Assembly (NCBI GenBank): GCA_027943745.1
Contig: AP025763.1
Coordinates: forward strand, 434,001-498,000
DNA from: Neptuniibacter victor
GTDB taxonomy: Bacteria; Pseudomonadota; Gammaproteobacteria; Pseudomonadales; Balneatricaceae
Direction of reading: 5' to 3'
Length of the DNA: 64,000 nt
A program made the translations under genes and the position numbers. A model generated the notes under the pieces. The model was not told where the DNA came from. It did no database searches and saw only the letters and a list, made by a program, of their open reading frames with translations. Each line of letters opens with the position of its first letter. The stretch's first letter is position 1. Positions 34,656-44,636 of this stretch are shown here, one piece after another.

Positions 34656-35258
34656 ATGGAGAGTAAAAGTGGTAATCCAACCTTTTCAGTCGCCGCGGTT
34701 ATTTTAGCCGGGGGGCAAGGTAGCCGAATGGGGGGAGAAGACAAAGGTTTAGTTCGTTTTAGACAGAGGCCCATGATCAGCTCAATTTTAGAGAAAATGG
34801 GGCCGTTTGTTGATGAAACTGTTATCAGCTGCAATCGTAACCACCTTAAATACGGCGAGTTCGGGTACTCTTTAGTGTCGGACGAAGGGGAGGGATTTCT
34901 TGGCCCATTGGCGGGGATCCAAGCGGCGTTGAGCGAGTTAAAAGCACGTCACACTCATCTGTTGGTGTTGCCTTGCGATACGCCATTATTAAATGAGAGC
35001 CTGATTGAACGTCTGATTCAGCAGGGGTTGGAACTGCCTGAGGCTATCTCAATTTTAAAGGCAGGGGAGCGCGACCACTTTTTGCATGCGCTGATTCCAA
35101 TGCAATATAGCGACAACCTTGATCGGTTTTTAGCGTCCGGGATGAGGGCTGTGTATCGTTGGTATAAACAGTACCCGTTACAGAAAATTGATTCTTATCC
35201 TCTCAGCCACAGCTTGATTAACATTAACCAGTTAGATCAGCTGCAAGATACTGCCTAG
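34656..35258 (+). CDS. mobA: molybdenum cofactor guanylyltransferase MobA
   Basis: Attaches GMP to molybdopterin to give the MGD form that NarG needs. The 200-aa protein has the nucleotidyltransferase signature AVILAGGQGSRMGGEDKGLV (near residue 13), LGPLAGIQAAL and LVLPCDTPLL (metal-binding D). I chose ATG 34656 with AGGTG upstream; TTG 34653 is adjacent. It completes the local cofactor genes, 8 bases after moeA. Confidence 0.95.
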   Translation: MESKSGNPTFSVAAVILAGGQGSRMGGEDKGLVRFRQRPMISSILEKMGPFVDETVISCNRNHLKYGEFGYSLVSDEGEGFLGPLAGIQAALSELKARHTHLLVLPCDTPLLNESLIERLIQQGLELPEAISILKAGERDHFLHALIPMQYSDNLDRFLASGMRAVYRWYKQYPLQKIDSYPLSHSLININQLDQLQDTA

Positions 35259-35385
35259 GGAATAAGCTCTCCTGGGCGATCACCTCCGCGGTTGTTCATT
35301 TGACAAAGATTGGTCTGCCTCTTATAACTCTCAGCCTTTCTGGCCTGATCGTTTTCAGGGTAATAGTTAAGTGCTGAGCAATGTT

Positions 35386-36249
35386 ATGACTGAGAAAAAA
35401 CCTTACTACGTTGGTGCGCATGTGAGTGCCAGTGGTGGTGTACAAAATGCACCCCTAAATGCGAAAAAAATCGGCGCGAATGCTTTTGCGTTATTTACTA
35501 AAAACCAACGGCGCTGGGTTGCTAAACCGCTCGAAGAAAAGACTATCGTCTCTTTTAAGAAGAACTGCGCAGCCTTGAAGATAATGCCGGAACAGATTCT
35601 GCCGCATGATTCCTATCTGATTAACTTAGGCCATCCGGAAACGGAAGCGTTGCAGAAATCACGTGACGCTTTTTTGGATGAGATACAGCGTTGCGAACAG
35701 CTGGGATTGGTATACCTCAATTTTCATCCCGGCAGCCATCTACGCACCATCACTGAATCCGAATGTATCGCTAAAATTGCGGAGTCGATTAACTGGGCCC
35801 TAGATCAAACCTCTTCTGTCACTGCTGTTATCGAAAATACGGCGGGCCAAGGCAGTAATTTAGGTTATAGTTTTGAGCAATTGGCAGAGATCATTAATCA
35901 GGTTGAAGATAAGTCCCGTGTGGGTGTCTGTATCGATACCTGCCATATGTTTGCTGCGGGTTACGATATTCGCACTTTAGAAAGCTGTGCCGATGTGTTT
36001 GAGCAATTTGAAAAGATTGTTGGGTTTGAATATCTGAAAGGAATGCACCTAAACGACTCTAAAGGTGGTTTAGATTCTCACCTTGATCGACATCATAGTC
36101 TAGGCCAAGGCGAGATCGGTCTAGAGGTCTTTAAGTTCATCATGTCGGATGATCGTTTCCGTGGCATACCGTTGGTATTAGAAACGATTGACGAAACGAT
36201 CTGGGAAGCGGAGATACAGATGCTGAGAGAGTTTTCTATTGCGGTGTAA
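35386..36249 (+). CDS. nfo: deoxyribonuclease IV (endonuclease IV)
   Basis: AP endonuclease of base-excision repair with a TIM barrel and three zinc ions. The 287-aa protein has [15 protein letters not shown] at the start, [49 protein letters not shown] and [25 protein letters not shown] (split metal ligands), and LVLETID. I chose ATG 35386; GTG 35371 is in frame but would add five poorly supported residues. It stands alone after mobA. Confidence 0.95.
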   Translation: MTEKKPYYVGAHVSASGGVQNAPLNAKKIGANAFALFTKNQRRWVAKPLEEKTIVSFKKNCAALKIMPEQILPHDSYLINLGHPETEALQKSRDAFLDEIQRCEQLGLVYLNFHPGSHLRTITESECIAKIAESINWALDQTSSVTAVIENTAGQGSNLGYSFEQLAEIINQVEDKSRVGVCIDTCHMFAAGYDIRTLESCADVFEQFEKIVGFEYLKGMHLNDSKGGLDSHLDRHHSLGQGEIGLEVFKFIMSDDRFRGIPLVLETIDETIWEAEIQMLREFSIAV

Positions 36250-36463
36250 GGTTGATGCTCATCGGAAGTCGTGCTCAGTTGGGGAAAAGAATCGCGGCCG
36301 GTGGCCCCTCCCACATTCCCTCTTTCCTCATTAAGTCGTTCCTCTGCGGGGCTTCCCTTCCCATAAGGTAAGCTCCTGCTTTACCCATAAAAACTATAGA
36401 GTTAAACATTTTCACTCAAATGTAATATCAGCGCGCTAGCCTACTGCATACATTATAAACCGT

Positions 36464-38293
36464 ATGATTGGTCGGAATATGTTACTTGCAACAGATGAAG
36501 TAGGCGCTGAAACGCGTCGTAGGCTGCTTTTAGACATTTTAGAGACAGAATCTCTATACCCGCATTTTCAGCCCCTTGTTGATCTTAAAAAGAACGAAGT
36601 GATCGGCCATGAAGCGTTAATTCGTGGCCCTGCTGGCAGCATAATGGCGTCGCCAGGCGCGCTTTTTCAGACGGCGATTGAGAATAATCTACTGCATACT
36701 TTAGAGCTACTTTCACGCCGTTGTTCGTTGGAGCGTTTTGCTGAGCTGAAGCCGGGGGGCTTGTTATTTTTAAATATTAGCGCATCTTTGCTGGGTACCC
36801 CGGAGCATACGGAAGGTTTTACTGCCGAGCTGTTACAGGAATTGGGTATTTCAATTGCGGATATTGTTATTGAGCTCTCTGAGCAGCATCCATTTGATCA
36901 ACATGGTCTGACAAATAGCTCCGTTGAGTACTATCGAAGTATGGGCTTCCAAGTTGCGGTGGATGATCTAGGAACGGGTTACTCTGGTTTAAAACTCTGG
37001 TCTGAGCTGAACCCGGAATACGTCAAAATTGACCGCCATTTTGTTTCACATATCGATTCTGATGCGGTCAAAAGAGAGTTTGTACGCGCTATTTACAACA
37101 TCAGTAATGCCATGGGCTGTAAGGTAATAGCCGAAGGGATAGAGCGAAAGGAGGAGGTGGTTACATTAATGGAGCTGGGAATTAGTATTGGCCAAGGTTT
37201 TTATCTAGGTTACCCAAGCCCTGAACCGCAGCCTACGTGGACCCCTTTGGCGATATCCGATGCCTTGCAGAGTAAGGATGTGGTATTGATGGATCAAGCT
37301 GAAACCGCAAGCTTGCTTTTACGACAAGCCCCCGCCGTGTCAGCTGATGATACTGTGCTCTATGCGAGTGAACAGTTTAGGGCATATCCAGAGATGAATG
37401 CGCTGCCTGTTATTAGAGAGGGAATCCCGCTGGGGGTGGTGAAAAAGTCTGATCTGTTGGAGTTATTTTCAACCCAGTATGGGCGTGCGTTATATGAGAA
37501 AAAAACGGTTTCCCGAATCTTAAGCGAGGATGTGCTATTGGTGGATAGCCAGCTTAGCCTTGTTGAGGTGTCCCGGTTAGTGACGGATCAAGAAAACAGT
37601 GCTTTGCAGCACGATATCATTATCACTCAAGATGATTGTTACTTAGGGATGGGAAATCTGAGAGATCTGTTAAAACGTTTGACGGAGCTGAAGATTCAAA
37701 ACGCTCAGTATGCTAATCCTTTAACCTTATTGCCGGGCAATGTACCTATTAATAATGAAGTGGACAGCTTGCTGAAAGAAGCGTCTGATTTTCATATTGC
37801 CTATTTCGACCTGAATAACTTTAAGCCGTTTAATGATTGTTATGGCTATTCGAAAGGTGATCAAGTTATTCGTTTGTTAGGTGAACTACTGACGCGCTTT
37901 GCTGGTCATGACCAAAATTTTATTGGCCACGTGGGTGGCGATGATTTTGTCGTTGTCTACCGCTCGGCTGATTGGCAGTTAAGTTGCGAGCGTATTCTGC
38001 GGGAGTTCGATGAAGGTGTGCGTTCGTTTTATTCGCCAAAAGATCTTCAAAACGAAGGGATGTGGTCGACAGACCGAAAAGGGGTGCGGTCCTTTTTTCC
38101 TTTGCTTGGTTTAGCGATAGGGGTTGTCCATCCAGACCCTTATCGCTGCGAAAGCTTTCATGAGGTTGCTGAGTTAGCCGCCATGGCGAAGAAGGAAGCC
38201 AAGCGCAGCGCGTTCAGCTCTCTGTTTGTTTCGCGGCGTCGTTGTACGGGTATTGCGAATAAAGGAGATCGCTGCGAGCAGAGGCAGGCTTAA
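36464..38293 (+). CDS. EAL - CBS pair - GGDEF cyclic-di-GMP protein
   Basis: A 609-aa cytoplasmic protein. The N-terminal EAL domain (about 35-255) keeps EALIRG, DDLGTGYSGL, KIDRHFV and AEGIER, so phosphodiesterase activity is likely. Two CBS motifs follow (about 275-395), probably binding an adenine nucleotide. The C-terminal GGDEF domain (about 425-575) has VGGDDF in place of GGDEF, which may weaken cyclase activity or give a regulatory role. The order EAL-CBS-GGDEF is less common than GGDEF-EAL. ATG 36479 is an alternative start. Its stop overlaps the stop of the convergent SulP gene. Confidence 0.88.
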   Translation: MIGRNMLLATDEVGAETRRRLLLDILETESLYPHFQPLVDLKKNEVIGHEALIRGPAGSIMASPGALFQTAIENNLLHTLELLSRRCSLERFAELKPGGLLFLNISASLLGTPEHTEGFTAELLQELGISIADIVIELSEQHPFDQHGLTNSSVEYYRSMGFQVAVDDLGTGYSGLKLWSELNPEYVKIDRHFVSHIDSDAVKREFVRAIYNISNAMGCKVIAEGIERKEEVVTLMELGISIGQGFYLGYPSPEPQPTWTPLAISDALQSKDVVLMDQAETASLLLRQAPAVSADDTVLYASEQFRAYPEMNALPVIREGIPLGVVKKSDLLELFSTQYGRALYEKKTVSRILSEDVLLVDSQLSLVEVSRLVTDQENSALQHDIIITQDDCYLGMGNLRDLLKRLTELKIQNAQYANPLTLLPGNVPINNEVDSLLKEASDFHIAYFDLNNFKPFNDCYGYSKGDQVIRLLGELLTRFAGHDQNFIGHVGGDDFVVVYRSADWQLSCERILREFDEGVRSFYSPKDLQNEGMWSTDRKGVRSFFPLLGLAIGVVHPDPYRCESFHEVAELAAMAKKEAKRSAFSSLFVSRRRCTGIANKGDRCEQRQA

Positions 38294-40011
38294 GCGTTGG
38301 CTAAATGCCGCATCGCTTGATCGGTTGTAAAGAATATCTGCCCTTCCCCCAATAGATCGAAGAAGTGGGTACTACTTAATTGGTCCATAACAGGCCCTTT
38401 AACTTCGGACAGGTGTAGGGTAATTCCTTTATCGCGCAGGTTTACAATAAGCTGTTCTAACGTTTCGAGCGCGCTGGCGTCAATAAAATTGACCGCTGTA
38501 CAGATGAGTACGACATGGTTAATCGTGTTGTGCTCTGCACATTGCTCAAGGATAAAAGTTTCCACAAAACGCGTATTTGCAAAATATAGGCTTTCATCTA
38601 CGCGAAGGGCCAACGTATGGTCTTCTGTGGCAACCTCATGTCGATCAACATTCCTAAAGTGCTCACTTTCTCCTACGCGCCCGACAATCGCGATATGTGG
38701 CTGGCTTGAACGGTATAGTAACAGTGCGATTGATAGGGCAATACCCGACAATATTCCGATCTCAACACCGGTAAACAACACTAAGAAAAAGGTTGCCGCC
38801 AAAGTCAGTGAATCGGCTTTGTTAAAGCGCCAGCAGGCTTTGAAATCTGCAAAATTGATAAGAGGAATAACGGCCATAATGATGATGACCCCAAGCACTG
38901 CTTTTGGTAAGTAGTAAAAGAGTGGGGTAAAAAAGGCCACAGTAATAGCGACTAAAATCGCGCTAATGGCAGAGGCAATGGTGGTTTGCGCACCTGCACT
39001 ATGGTTAACCATGGAGCGGCCAAAACCACCTGCGACAGGATAAGTTCCACTGAATGCAGAACCTAAATTAGCGACGCCTAGCGCGATCAATTCTTTATTG
39101 GGATCGATACGTTCTTGACGCTTGCTGGCTAAGGCTGTGCCAACAGATACGCTTTCTAAAAAACCGATCAGGGCGATAAGTAGGGCAGGCGTAAATAGTT
39201 GCTGCCAAAGCTTGAGATCGATGTGGATGCCTTGCAGATGAGGAAGCCCTTGGGGGATCATACCCACGGTGTCGACCGCTGCTGCTTCTGCCAAGTTGAG
39301 CTTCCAAACCACGATAGCACCAAAAAGTACGGCAAACATTGGCCCCGCTTTACAGATAGGTTGTGCAAACCAATCAGGTAGCTGTAAGCGAAGTAGTTGG
39401 CAGCATAGTTTGTTTTTACAATACCAGAGCAGGGCAAAGGCGATTATCGCTAATATGAACGTAGTGATATTGGTCTCATTAAGGTGTGCGAATATGCCAC
39501 TGAGGCTTTGATTAATTGTCTCTGTTCTGGGGAGTTCGAGTCCGAGCACATGTTTTATCTGACTGATGGCGATAACGATTGCTGCGGCACTGGTAAATCC
39601 AGAGAGCACCGAATGGCTGATAAAGTTTACGATTGAGCCTAAGCGTAAACTGCGCAAGAACAGAAGAATCATCCCAACTAATAAAGAGAGGTTAATGGCT
39701 GCATTTAGATAGTCTTCGCTGCCTTGTACGGCGACTTGGCTGATAGCGGTACTCACCATCAATGATGCAATGGCGACAGGCCCTACCGCTAATGAACGGC
39801 TACTTCCTAGCAGTGAATAGAGGAAAAGAGGCAGAATGCTAGCATACAGACCGTATTCAGCGGGTAAACCCGCTAAAAGGGCGTAAGCCATTGCTTGCGG
39901 AATCAGCATGATGGCCACAATGACGCCTGCCATAAGATCGCTGACAAGGGTTTGGCGGTGATAGTTCTGTAACCAGCCTATGATGGGGAAAATCTCGACC
40001 AAGGGTCGCAT
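38290..40011 (-). CDS. SulP family anion transporter with STAS domain
   Basis: A 573-aa inner-membrane carrier of the SLC26/SulP family. About 10-12 helices span residues 25-430 with the family motifs IPQAMAYALLAGLPAEYGLYAS and GSSRSLAVGPVAIASLM, each split by short loops. A C-terminal STAS domain (about 450-560) has the conserved NFIDASALETLE. Substrate (sulfate, bicarbonate or other anion) cannot be read from sequence. It is convergent with the EAL gene and divergent from nudF. Confidence 0.9.
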   Translation of the reverse strand: MRPLVEIFPIIGWLQNYHRQTLVSDLMAGVIVAIMLIPQAMAYALLAGLPAEYGLYASILPLFLYSLLGSSRSLAVGPVAIASLMVSTAISQVAVQGSEDYLNAAINLSLLVGMILLFLRSLRLGSIVNFISHSVLSGFTSAAAIVIAISQIKHVLGLELPRTETINQSLSGIFAHLNETNITTFILAIIAFALLWYCKNKLCCQLLRLQLPDWFAQPICKAGPMFAVLFGAIVVWKLNLAEAAAVDTVGMIPQGLPHLQGIHIDLKLWQQLFTPALLIALIGFLESVSVGTALASKRQERIDPNKELIALGVANLGSAFSGTYPVAGGFGRSMVNHSAGAQTTIASAISAILVAITVAFFTPLFYYLPKAVLGVIIIMAVIPLINFADFKACWRFNKADSLTLAATFFLVLFTGVEIGILSGIALSIALLLYRSSQPHIAIVGRVGESEHFRNVDRHEVATEDHTLALRVDESLYFANTRFVETFILEQCAEHNTINHVVLICTAVNFIDASALETLEQLIVNLRDKGITLHLSEVKGPVMDQLSSTHFFDLLGEGQIFFTTDQAMRHLANA

Positions 40012-40154
40012 GCTATAATCTCTTTTCGCTTATCGTTCTTTTATATATCAATAAAGAATAAAAATATATCTACCAATTATATATGTTGAGCTAGCGATGA
40101 TGCCAGCGATTGCTATAGTTGGTTTTTCTAAGAACTGTGACACGGATCAAAAGC

Positions 40155-40781
40155 ATGTCTGAACATTGGGCACCAACGTATTGTCAAAAAGATTTCAAAG
40201 TCGATAAACAGCAGCGTTTGTATGATGGCTTTTTTAAAATGCTAAAGCTGCATTTAACCCATAAAACGTTTGCAGGCGAAGAGATTAGCATTGAGCGCGA
40301 ACTGTTTTATCGGGATGACGCCGTGTGTGTGTTGTTGTATGACGCAGACCGGGAAACGGTGGTGTTGGTTGAGCAGTTTAGGGTTGGCGCTTTTGATAGT
40401 GAACAGGGGCCTTGGTTACTCGAGCTGGTGGCGGGAATCGTCGAACAGGGTGAAACCCCTGAGGATGTTGCCCGACGTGAGTCTGTTGAAGAGGCTGGAG
40501 CATCGCTGGGTGAAGTTCTTCCCATCAGTCGCTTCGTACCCAGCTCAGGTGGCACACGTGAATACATCGATCTGCTCTGCGCCAATGTCGATTCACGGGG
40601 CGTTGAAGGTATTCATGGATTAGCAGAAGAGGGTGAAGACATCAAAGTTCATACCTTAGCGGTGAGCGATGCCTTCGAATTAGTAAAAAATGGTAAGATT
40701 AATAATGCGCCTGCAATGATTGCGCTACAGTGGTTGCAGATTAATAAGACGGAGATAGATCAGCGCTGGAAAACAAGCTAA
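40155..40781 (+). CDS. nudF: ADP-ribose pyrophosphatase NudF
   Basis: Nudix hydrolase that splits ADP-ribose into AMP and ribose 5-phosphate. The 208-aa protein has a full Nudix box, GIVEQGETPEDVARRESVEEAG (split at about 97-118), with LVEQFRVGAF before it and the ADPRase proline region PSSGGTREYIDL after. I chose ATG 40155 (GGATC upstream); the frame is open from TTG 40119. It begins the nudF-yqiB-cpdA-yqiA-parE series known from E. coli. Confidence 0.92.
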   Translation: MSEHWAPTYCQKDFKVDKQQRLYDGFFKMLKLHLTHKTFAGEEISIERELFYRDDAVCVLLYDADRETVVLVEQFRVGAFDSEQGPWLLELVAGIVEQGETPEDVARRESVEEAGASLGEVLPISRFVPSSGGTREYIDLLCANVDSRGVEGIHGLAEEGEDIKVHTLAVSDAFELVKNGKINNAPAMIALQWLQINKTEIDQRWKTS

Positions 40782-40821
40782 TGGTTTTTTTCTTGTAATT
40801 GATAATGAGATTTTCAACACG

Positions 40822-41265
40822 ATGAAACGTAAATATATACCAGATCTTACTCGGCAGATGTCACAATGCGAGGCTAATTACGTCCGCATTATGAAGCTGA
40901 TTCCAGATCTGGATGAATGCGATGAGCGAGAGTTTCAGGTGAGTTGGCCTGAACATCGTGCATTCTTACGTTTAACGGTTGATGAGCGTTTCAAGTATAC
41001 GTCTACTATTTTGGTGAGTCATAGCTATGAAAAAGGCTCACCATGGTTAGAATCGCCCGGTTTAGTTGTGCGCCTCTATCATGATGCCTCTATGGCAGAA
41101 GTGATCTGTATGCAACGCCGCAAGCAGTTATCGGGTGTTTATCCCTACCCTAACCGTAATATGCATCTTCCTGATGAGAAATTGCAGTTAAATGAATATC
41201 TGGGGGAGTGGTTAAGCGAATGCCTAAATCATGGGCACTCCATGGAGACAGTGTTTAGTGGGTGA
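40822..41265 (+). CDS. yqiB: DUF1249 family protein YqiB
   Basis: A 147-aa protein of the DUF1249 family, always found next to cpdA in enterobacteria. Typical pieces are MSQCEANYVRIMKLIP, FQVSWPEHRAFLRLTV and QLNEYLGEWLSECLNHG. Its function is not established. It ends inside the start region of cpdA, so the two are coupled. Confidence 0.88.
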   Translation: MKRKYIPDLTRQMSQCEANYVRIMKLIPDLDECDEREFQVSWPEHRAFLRLTVDERFKYTSTILVSHSYEKGSPWLESPGLVVRLYHDASMAEVICMQRRKQLSGVYPYPNRNMHLPDEKLQLNEYLGEWLSECLNHGHSMETVFSG

Positions 41266-42025
41266 GCTAGTGGCTTCTCTGCTGCAAGTAACCGACATGC
41301 ATCTCCAACAAGATCCTAGCATGTTGATGCGCGGGCAGCTTGTTGAGGATAGGTTTCAGCGTGTTATGTCAAAGATTAAGGCAGAAACAGCGGACTTTCT
41401 TCTTCTTACAGGTGATCTGACACATCACGCGCCTGCTGCATATAAACGATTATCAGGCAGCCTGCGATTGTTACCTTTTCCCAGCTATTGGATTCCGGGT
41501 AATCATGATCTAATCGATGAGATGGCTACGTATTCCTCGTATGGTTTTAATCGTAAATTGATTGAAAAGGATCAGTGGCGGATCGTTCTTCTCGATAGTA
41601 CTTCAGAGCCGGATGGCCAAGGAAGTGGCGCTCTTGCGAACGACGAACTGTTCTTCCTTGAGCAGGTATTAAAAGAAACCTCACCCGATCAGTATGTGCT
41701 TATTGTGTTGCATCATCATCCTGTGAAGGTGGATAGCTTGTGGCAGGATAGGATTGGTTTAAAAAATCCGCAGGCGTTTTGGCATGTGGTTGATCGTTTT
41801 CCGCAAGTGAGAGGCGTGATGTTTGGGCATGTTCACCAATCTTTCCAAACCTCCCGCGGCCATGTCATGCTGTTTTCTTCTCCGGCCACGGCGCCGCAAT
41901 TTAAGCCTCAGTGCGTTGAATCACAAATTGAATTAGATCCTCGCTATAGTGGGCCTGCTTATGCCCGATATGGTCTATACAGCGATGGTGAAATTCACGC
42001 GGATGTTGTTAGATTACCAGCATAA
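41258..42025 (+). CDS. cpdA: 3',5'-cyclic-AMP phosphodiesterase CpdA
   Basis: Class III metallophosphodiesterase that lowers cAMP. The 255-aa form has the metal-binding motifs QVTDMHL (D..H), LLTGDLTHHAP (GD), PGNHDL (GNHD), LHHHPV and GHVHQSF (GHxH). I chose GTG 41258, 10 bases after GGAG and overlapping the yqiB stop by 8 bases. GTG 41270 and ATG 41231 are also in frame; conserved sequence begins near SLLQVTD. Confidence 0.9.
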   Translation: MGELVASLLQVTDMHLQQDPSMLMRGQLVEDRFQRVMSKIKAETADFLLLTGDLTHHAPAAYKRLSGSLRLLPFPSYWIPGNHDLIDEMATYSSYGFNRKLIEKDQWRIVLLDSTSEPDGQGSGALANDELFFLEQVLKETSPDQYVLIVLHHHPVKVDSLWQDRIGLKNPQAFWHVVDRFPQVRGVMFGHVHQSFQTSRGHVMLFSSPATAPQFKPQCVESQIELDPRYSGPAYARYGLYSDGEIHADVVRLPA

Positions 42026-42084
42026 CTCTTCAGGGTATTGCACAGGCTCTTTCCCTCCGGTAAGTTCTTTGGCAGAGGAGTCAT

Positions 42085-42696
42085 ATGAATAAACCGATCT
42101 ATATCTATGTACATGGTTTTAATAGCTCTCCACAGTCCATGAAAGCACAGCTTTTTTTACGTTATATGCAAGCGCAAGGATGTGGCGATCAAGTATTAAT
42201 ACCCGAATTATCCCATTGGCCTAAACAGGCAATGGCGCAGTTAGTATTATTGGTTGAAGAGTATGCGCAGCACCCGGTGATTTTGCTTGGAAGTTCTCTT
42301 GGAGGCTTTTACAGTACCTGGTTAACCGAGCATTACGCCCATGTTCGGGCTGTGTTAATTAATCCCTCGGTGAGACCATTTGAACTATTGCCGCAGTATT
42401 TAGGCATGAATGAAAATATATACAGTGGCGAATCTTACGAATTAACTGAGCAGCATTTAGCGCAGCTGTTAGCGATTAATTGCGAAAAAATAGCGAAACC
42501 TAATGCGTTTTTGCTGTTAACTCAAACAGCGGATGAAACGTTAGATTATCGGGAGGCTGTGGATAAGTTTGCAGACTCGCCAAAATATGTTCAGCCGGGT
42601 GGTAGTCATGGCTTTGAGCAATTTGAGAATTTGATCCCGGCCATTCTGGCATTTGGGCAGGGACGAATTGAATTGCCAGATGTTCAACCTATATAA
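42085..42696 (+). CDS. yqiA: esterase YqiA
   Basis: A 203-aa alpha/beta hydrolase (UPF0227/YqiA). IYVHGFNSSPQSMKA carries the oxyanion HG, GSSLGGFYSTWL the nucleophile serine, and GGSHGFEQFE the catalytic histidine. Preferred substrate in E. coli is short-chain esters; the cell role is unclear. AGAGGAG precedes the ATG. parE follows 47 bases later. Confidence 0.9.
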   Translation: MNKPIYIYVHGFNSSPQSMKAQLFLRYMQAQGCGDQVLIPELSHWPKQAMAQLVLLVEEYAQHPVILLGSSLGGFYSTWLTEHYAHVRAVLINPSVRPFELLPQYLGMNENIYSGESYELTEQHLAQLLAINCEKIAKPNAFLLLTQTADETLDYREAVDKFADSPKYVQPGGSHGFEQFENLIPAILAFGQGRIELPDVQPI

Positions 42697-42743
42697 AAAT
42701 TTTTAGTAATGCTTAGCTAGTACAGCGACAGGAAATACGATTA

Positions 42744-44636
42744 ATGTCCAAGCAATACGATGCGGGTTCCATTGAGGTCTTAAGCGGGCTAGATCCAGTA
42801 AGACGCCGTCCGGGTATGTATACCGAGACAGATAGACCTAACCACCTAGCGCAAGAAGTCATTGATAATTCAGTGGATGAGGCGTTAGCGGGTCATGCTA
42901 AACAGATTGATGTTGTTCTTAATAAAGATAATTCGTTAAGTGTTACGGATGACGGTCGAGGCATGCCGGTTGATATCCACCCTGAGGAAGGGGTAAGCGG
43001 AGTTGAGTTAATACTCTGTAAGCTGCATGCAGGGGGCAAATTTAATAACGATAACTACAACTATTCAGGTGGTTTGCACGGTGTAGGTGTATCGGTCGTT
43101 AACGCCCTATCAAAACTGTTAGAGGTGCAAGTACGCCGAGATGGTCAGATCTATCGTATTGGTTTTGCTGATGGTGAAAAAGTATCTGATCTAGAGGTTA
43201 TTGATACTTGTGGTAAACGCAATACCGGTACAACCGTTCGTTTCTTAGCTGACCCTCAATACTTTGATACACCGAAATATAGTGTTACCCGGTTGAAGCA
43301 TAATTTGAGAGCCAAAGCGGTGTTATGCCCTGGCTTGAAGGTTACCTTTACTGACTTGACGGGGGCTAAGCGTGAGAAAGAGGAATGGTATTACGAAGAT
43401 GGTCTGGTGGATTATCTAAAGGGAACAACTCAAGTTTTTGAGTCGTTACCTGTTGAGCCGTTCTCAGGATCGCTACAAGGTGAAGAGGATGCCGTTGAAT
43501 GGGCCGTGCAATGGTTACCTGAGGGTGGAGAGATGACGTGCGAGAGCTACGTTAACTTGATCCCAACCGCTCAAGGCGGTACCCATGTTAATGGTTGTCG
43601 AACCGGTTTGCTGGAAGCGATGCGGGAGTTTTGTGAATTCAGAAATTTGCTGCCTCGCGGTGTAAAACTTACTGCAGATGATGTATGGGATAAGTGCTGT
43701 TATGTCTTGTCCGCTAAGATGCAGGATCCGCAGTTTTCAGGACAAACCAAAGAGCGCCTCTCCTCGCGTCAAATAGCTGCGTTTATTTCTGGTGCAATTA
43801 AAGATGCTTTCTCTTTATGGCTTAACCGTCATGTTGAAGAGGGCGAGCAGCTTGCCGAAGTTATTATTGCTAATGCTCAAAAACGTATGCGCTCCAATAA
43901 AAAAGTGGTGCGTAAAAAGGTGACTCAAGGCCCTGCATTACCCGGTAAATTGGCGGATTGTTCCGGCGGTGATGCGATGCAATCTGAGTTGTTCCTAGTA
44001 GAGGGTGACTCTGCAGGCGGTTCTGCTAAACAGGCGCGGGAGCGTGAGTTTCAGGCAATCATGCCATTGCGAGGAAAGATTTTAAATACATGGGAAGTGG
44101 ATTCAGGCGAAGTACTGGGTTCACAAGAGATCCATGATATCTCGGTTGCTATTGGTGTTGAGCCTGCGTCTGATGATTTAGACGGTTTACGATACGGTAA
44201 AGTTTGTATTCTTGCCGATGCCGATTCGGATGGTCTCCATATAGCCACGCTACTCTGTGCGTTATTTGTTCGTCATTTTAAACATCTAGTGAACGCTGGG
44301 CATGTTTATGTGGCGATGCCTCCTTTATATCGCATCGATGTGGCTAAAGAGGTATTTTACGCCTTAGATGATGCTGAGAAGGATGGCATTGTTGAACGTA
44401 TCAAAGCCGAGCGAAAAAATGCAAAGATTGGCGTGCAGCGATTTAAGGGCTTGGGTGAGATGAACCCCCTCCAGCTTCGTGAAACAACTATGTCACCTGA
44501 TACACGACGTTTGGTGCAGTTAACGGTTTCACCGGGTGACGGCACCAATGAAGTGATGGATATGCTGCTTGCTAAGAAGCGTTCTGGTGATCGCAAAGAG
44601 TGGCTACAGAGTAAGGGTAATTTAGCGGATGTTTAA
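42744..44636 (+). CDS. parE: DNA topoisomerase IV subunit B
   Basis: ATPase subunit that with ParC decatenates chromosomes. The 630-aa protein has the GHKL ATPase motifs (EVIDNSVDEA, TDDGRGMPV, GLHGVGVSVVNALS), the Toprim domain with VEGDSAGGSAKQARER and DADSDGLHI, and the C-terminal QRFKGLGEMNPLQL. It ends overlapping a porin-like gene by 8 bases, which itself precedes parC. Confidence 0.97.
   Translation: MSKQYDAGSIEVLSGLDPVRRRPGMYTETDRPNHLAQEVIDNSVDEALAGHAKQIDVVLNKDNSLSVTDDGRGMPVDIHPEEGVSGVELILCKLHAGGKFNNDNYNYSGGLHGVGVSVVNALSKLLEVQVRRDGQIYRIGFADGEKVSDLEVIDTCGKRNTGTTVRFLADPQYFDTPKYSVTRLKHNLRAKAVLCPGLKVTFTDLTGAKREKEEWYYEDGLVDYLKGTTQVFESLPVEPFSGSLQGEEDAVEWAVQWLPEGGEMTCESYVNLIPTAQGGTHVNGCRTGLLEAMREFCEFRNLLPRGVKLTADDVWDKCCYVLSAKMQDPQFSGQTKERLSSRQIAAFISGAIKDAFSLWLNRHVEEGEQLAEVIIANAQKRMRSNKKVVRKKVTQGPALPGKLADCSGGDAMQSELFLVEGDSAGGSAKQAREREFQAIMPLRGKILNTWEVDSGEVLGSQEIHDISVAIGVEPASDDLDGLRYGKVCILADADSDGLHIATLLCALFVRHFKHLVNAGHVYVAMPPLYRIDVAKEVFYALDDAEKDGIVERIKAERKNAKIGVQRFKGLGEMNPLQLRETTMSPDTRRLVQLTVSPGDGTNEVMDMLLAKKRSGDRKEWLQSKGNLADV

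Noticed and set aside
35259-35300. Hairpin after mobA as a terminator
   Set aside because: GCCTAGG/CCTGGGC can pair but no T run follows.
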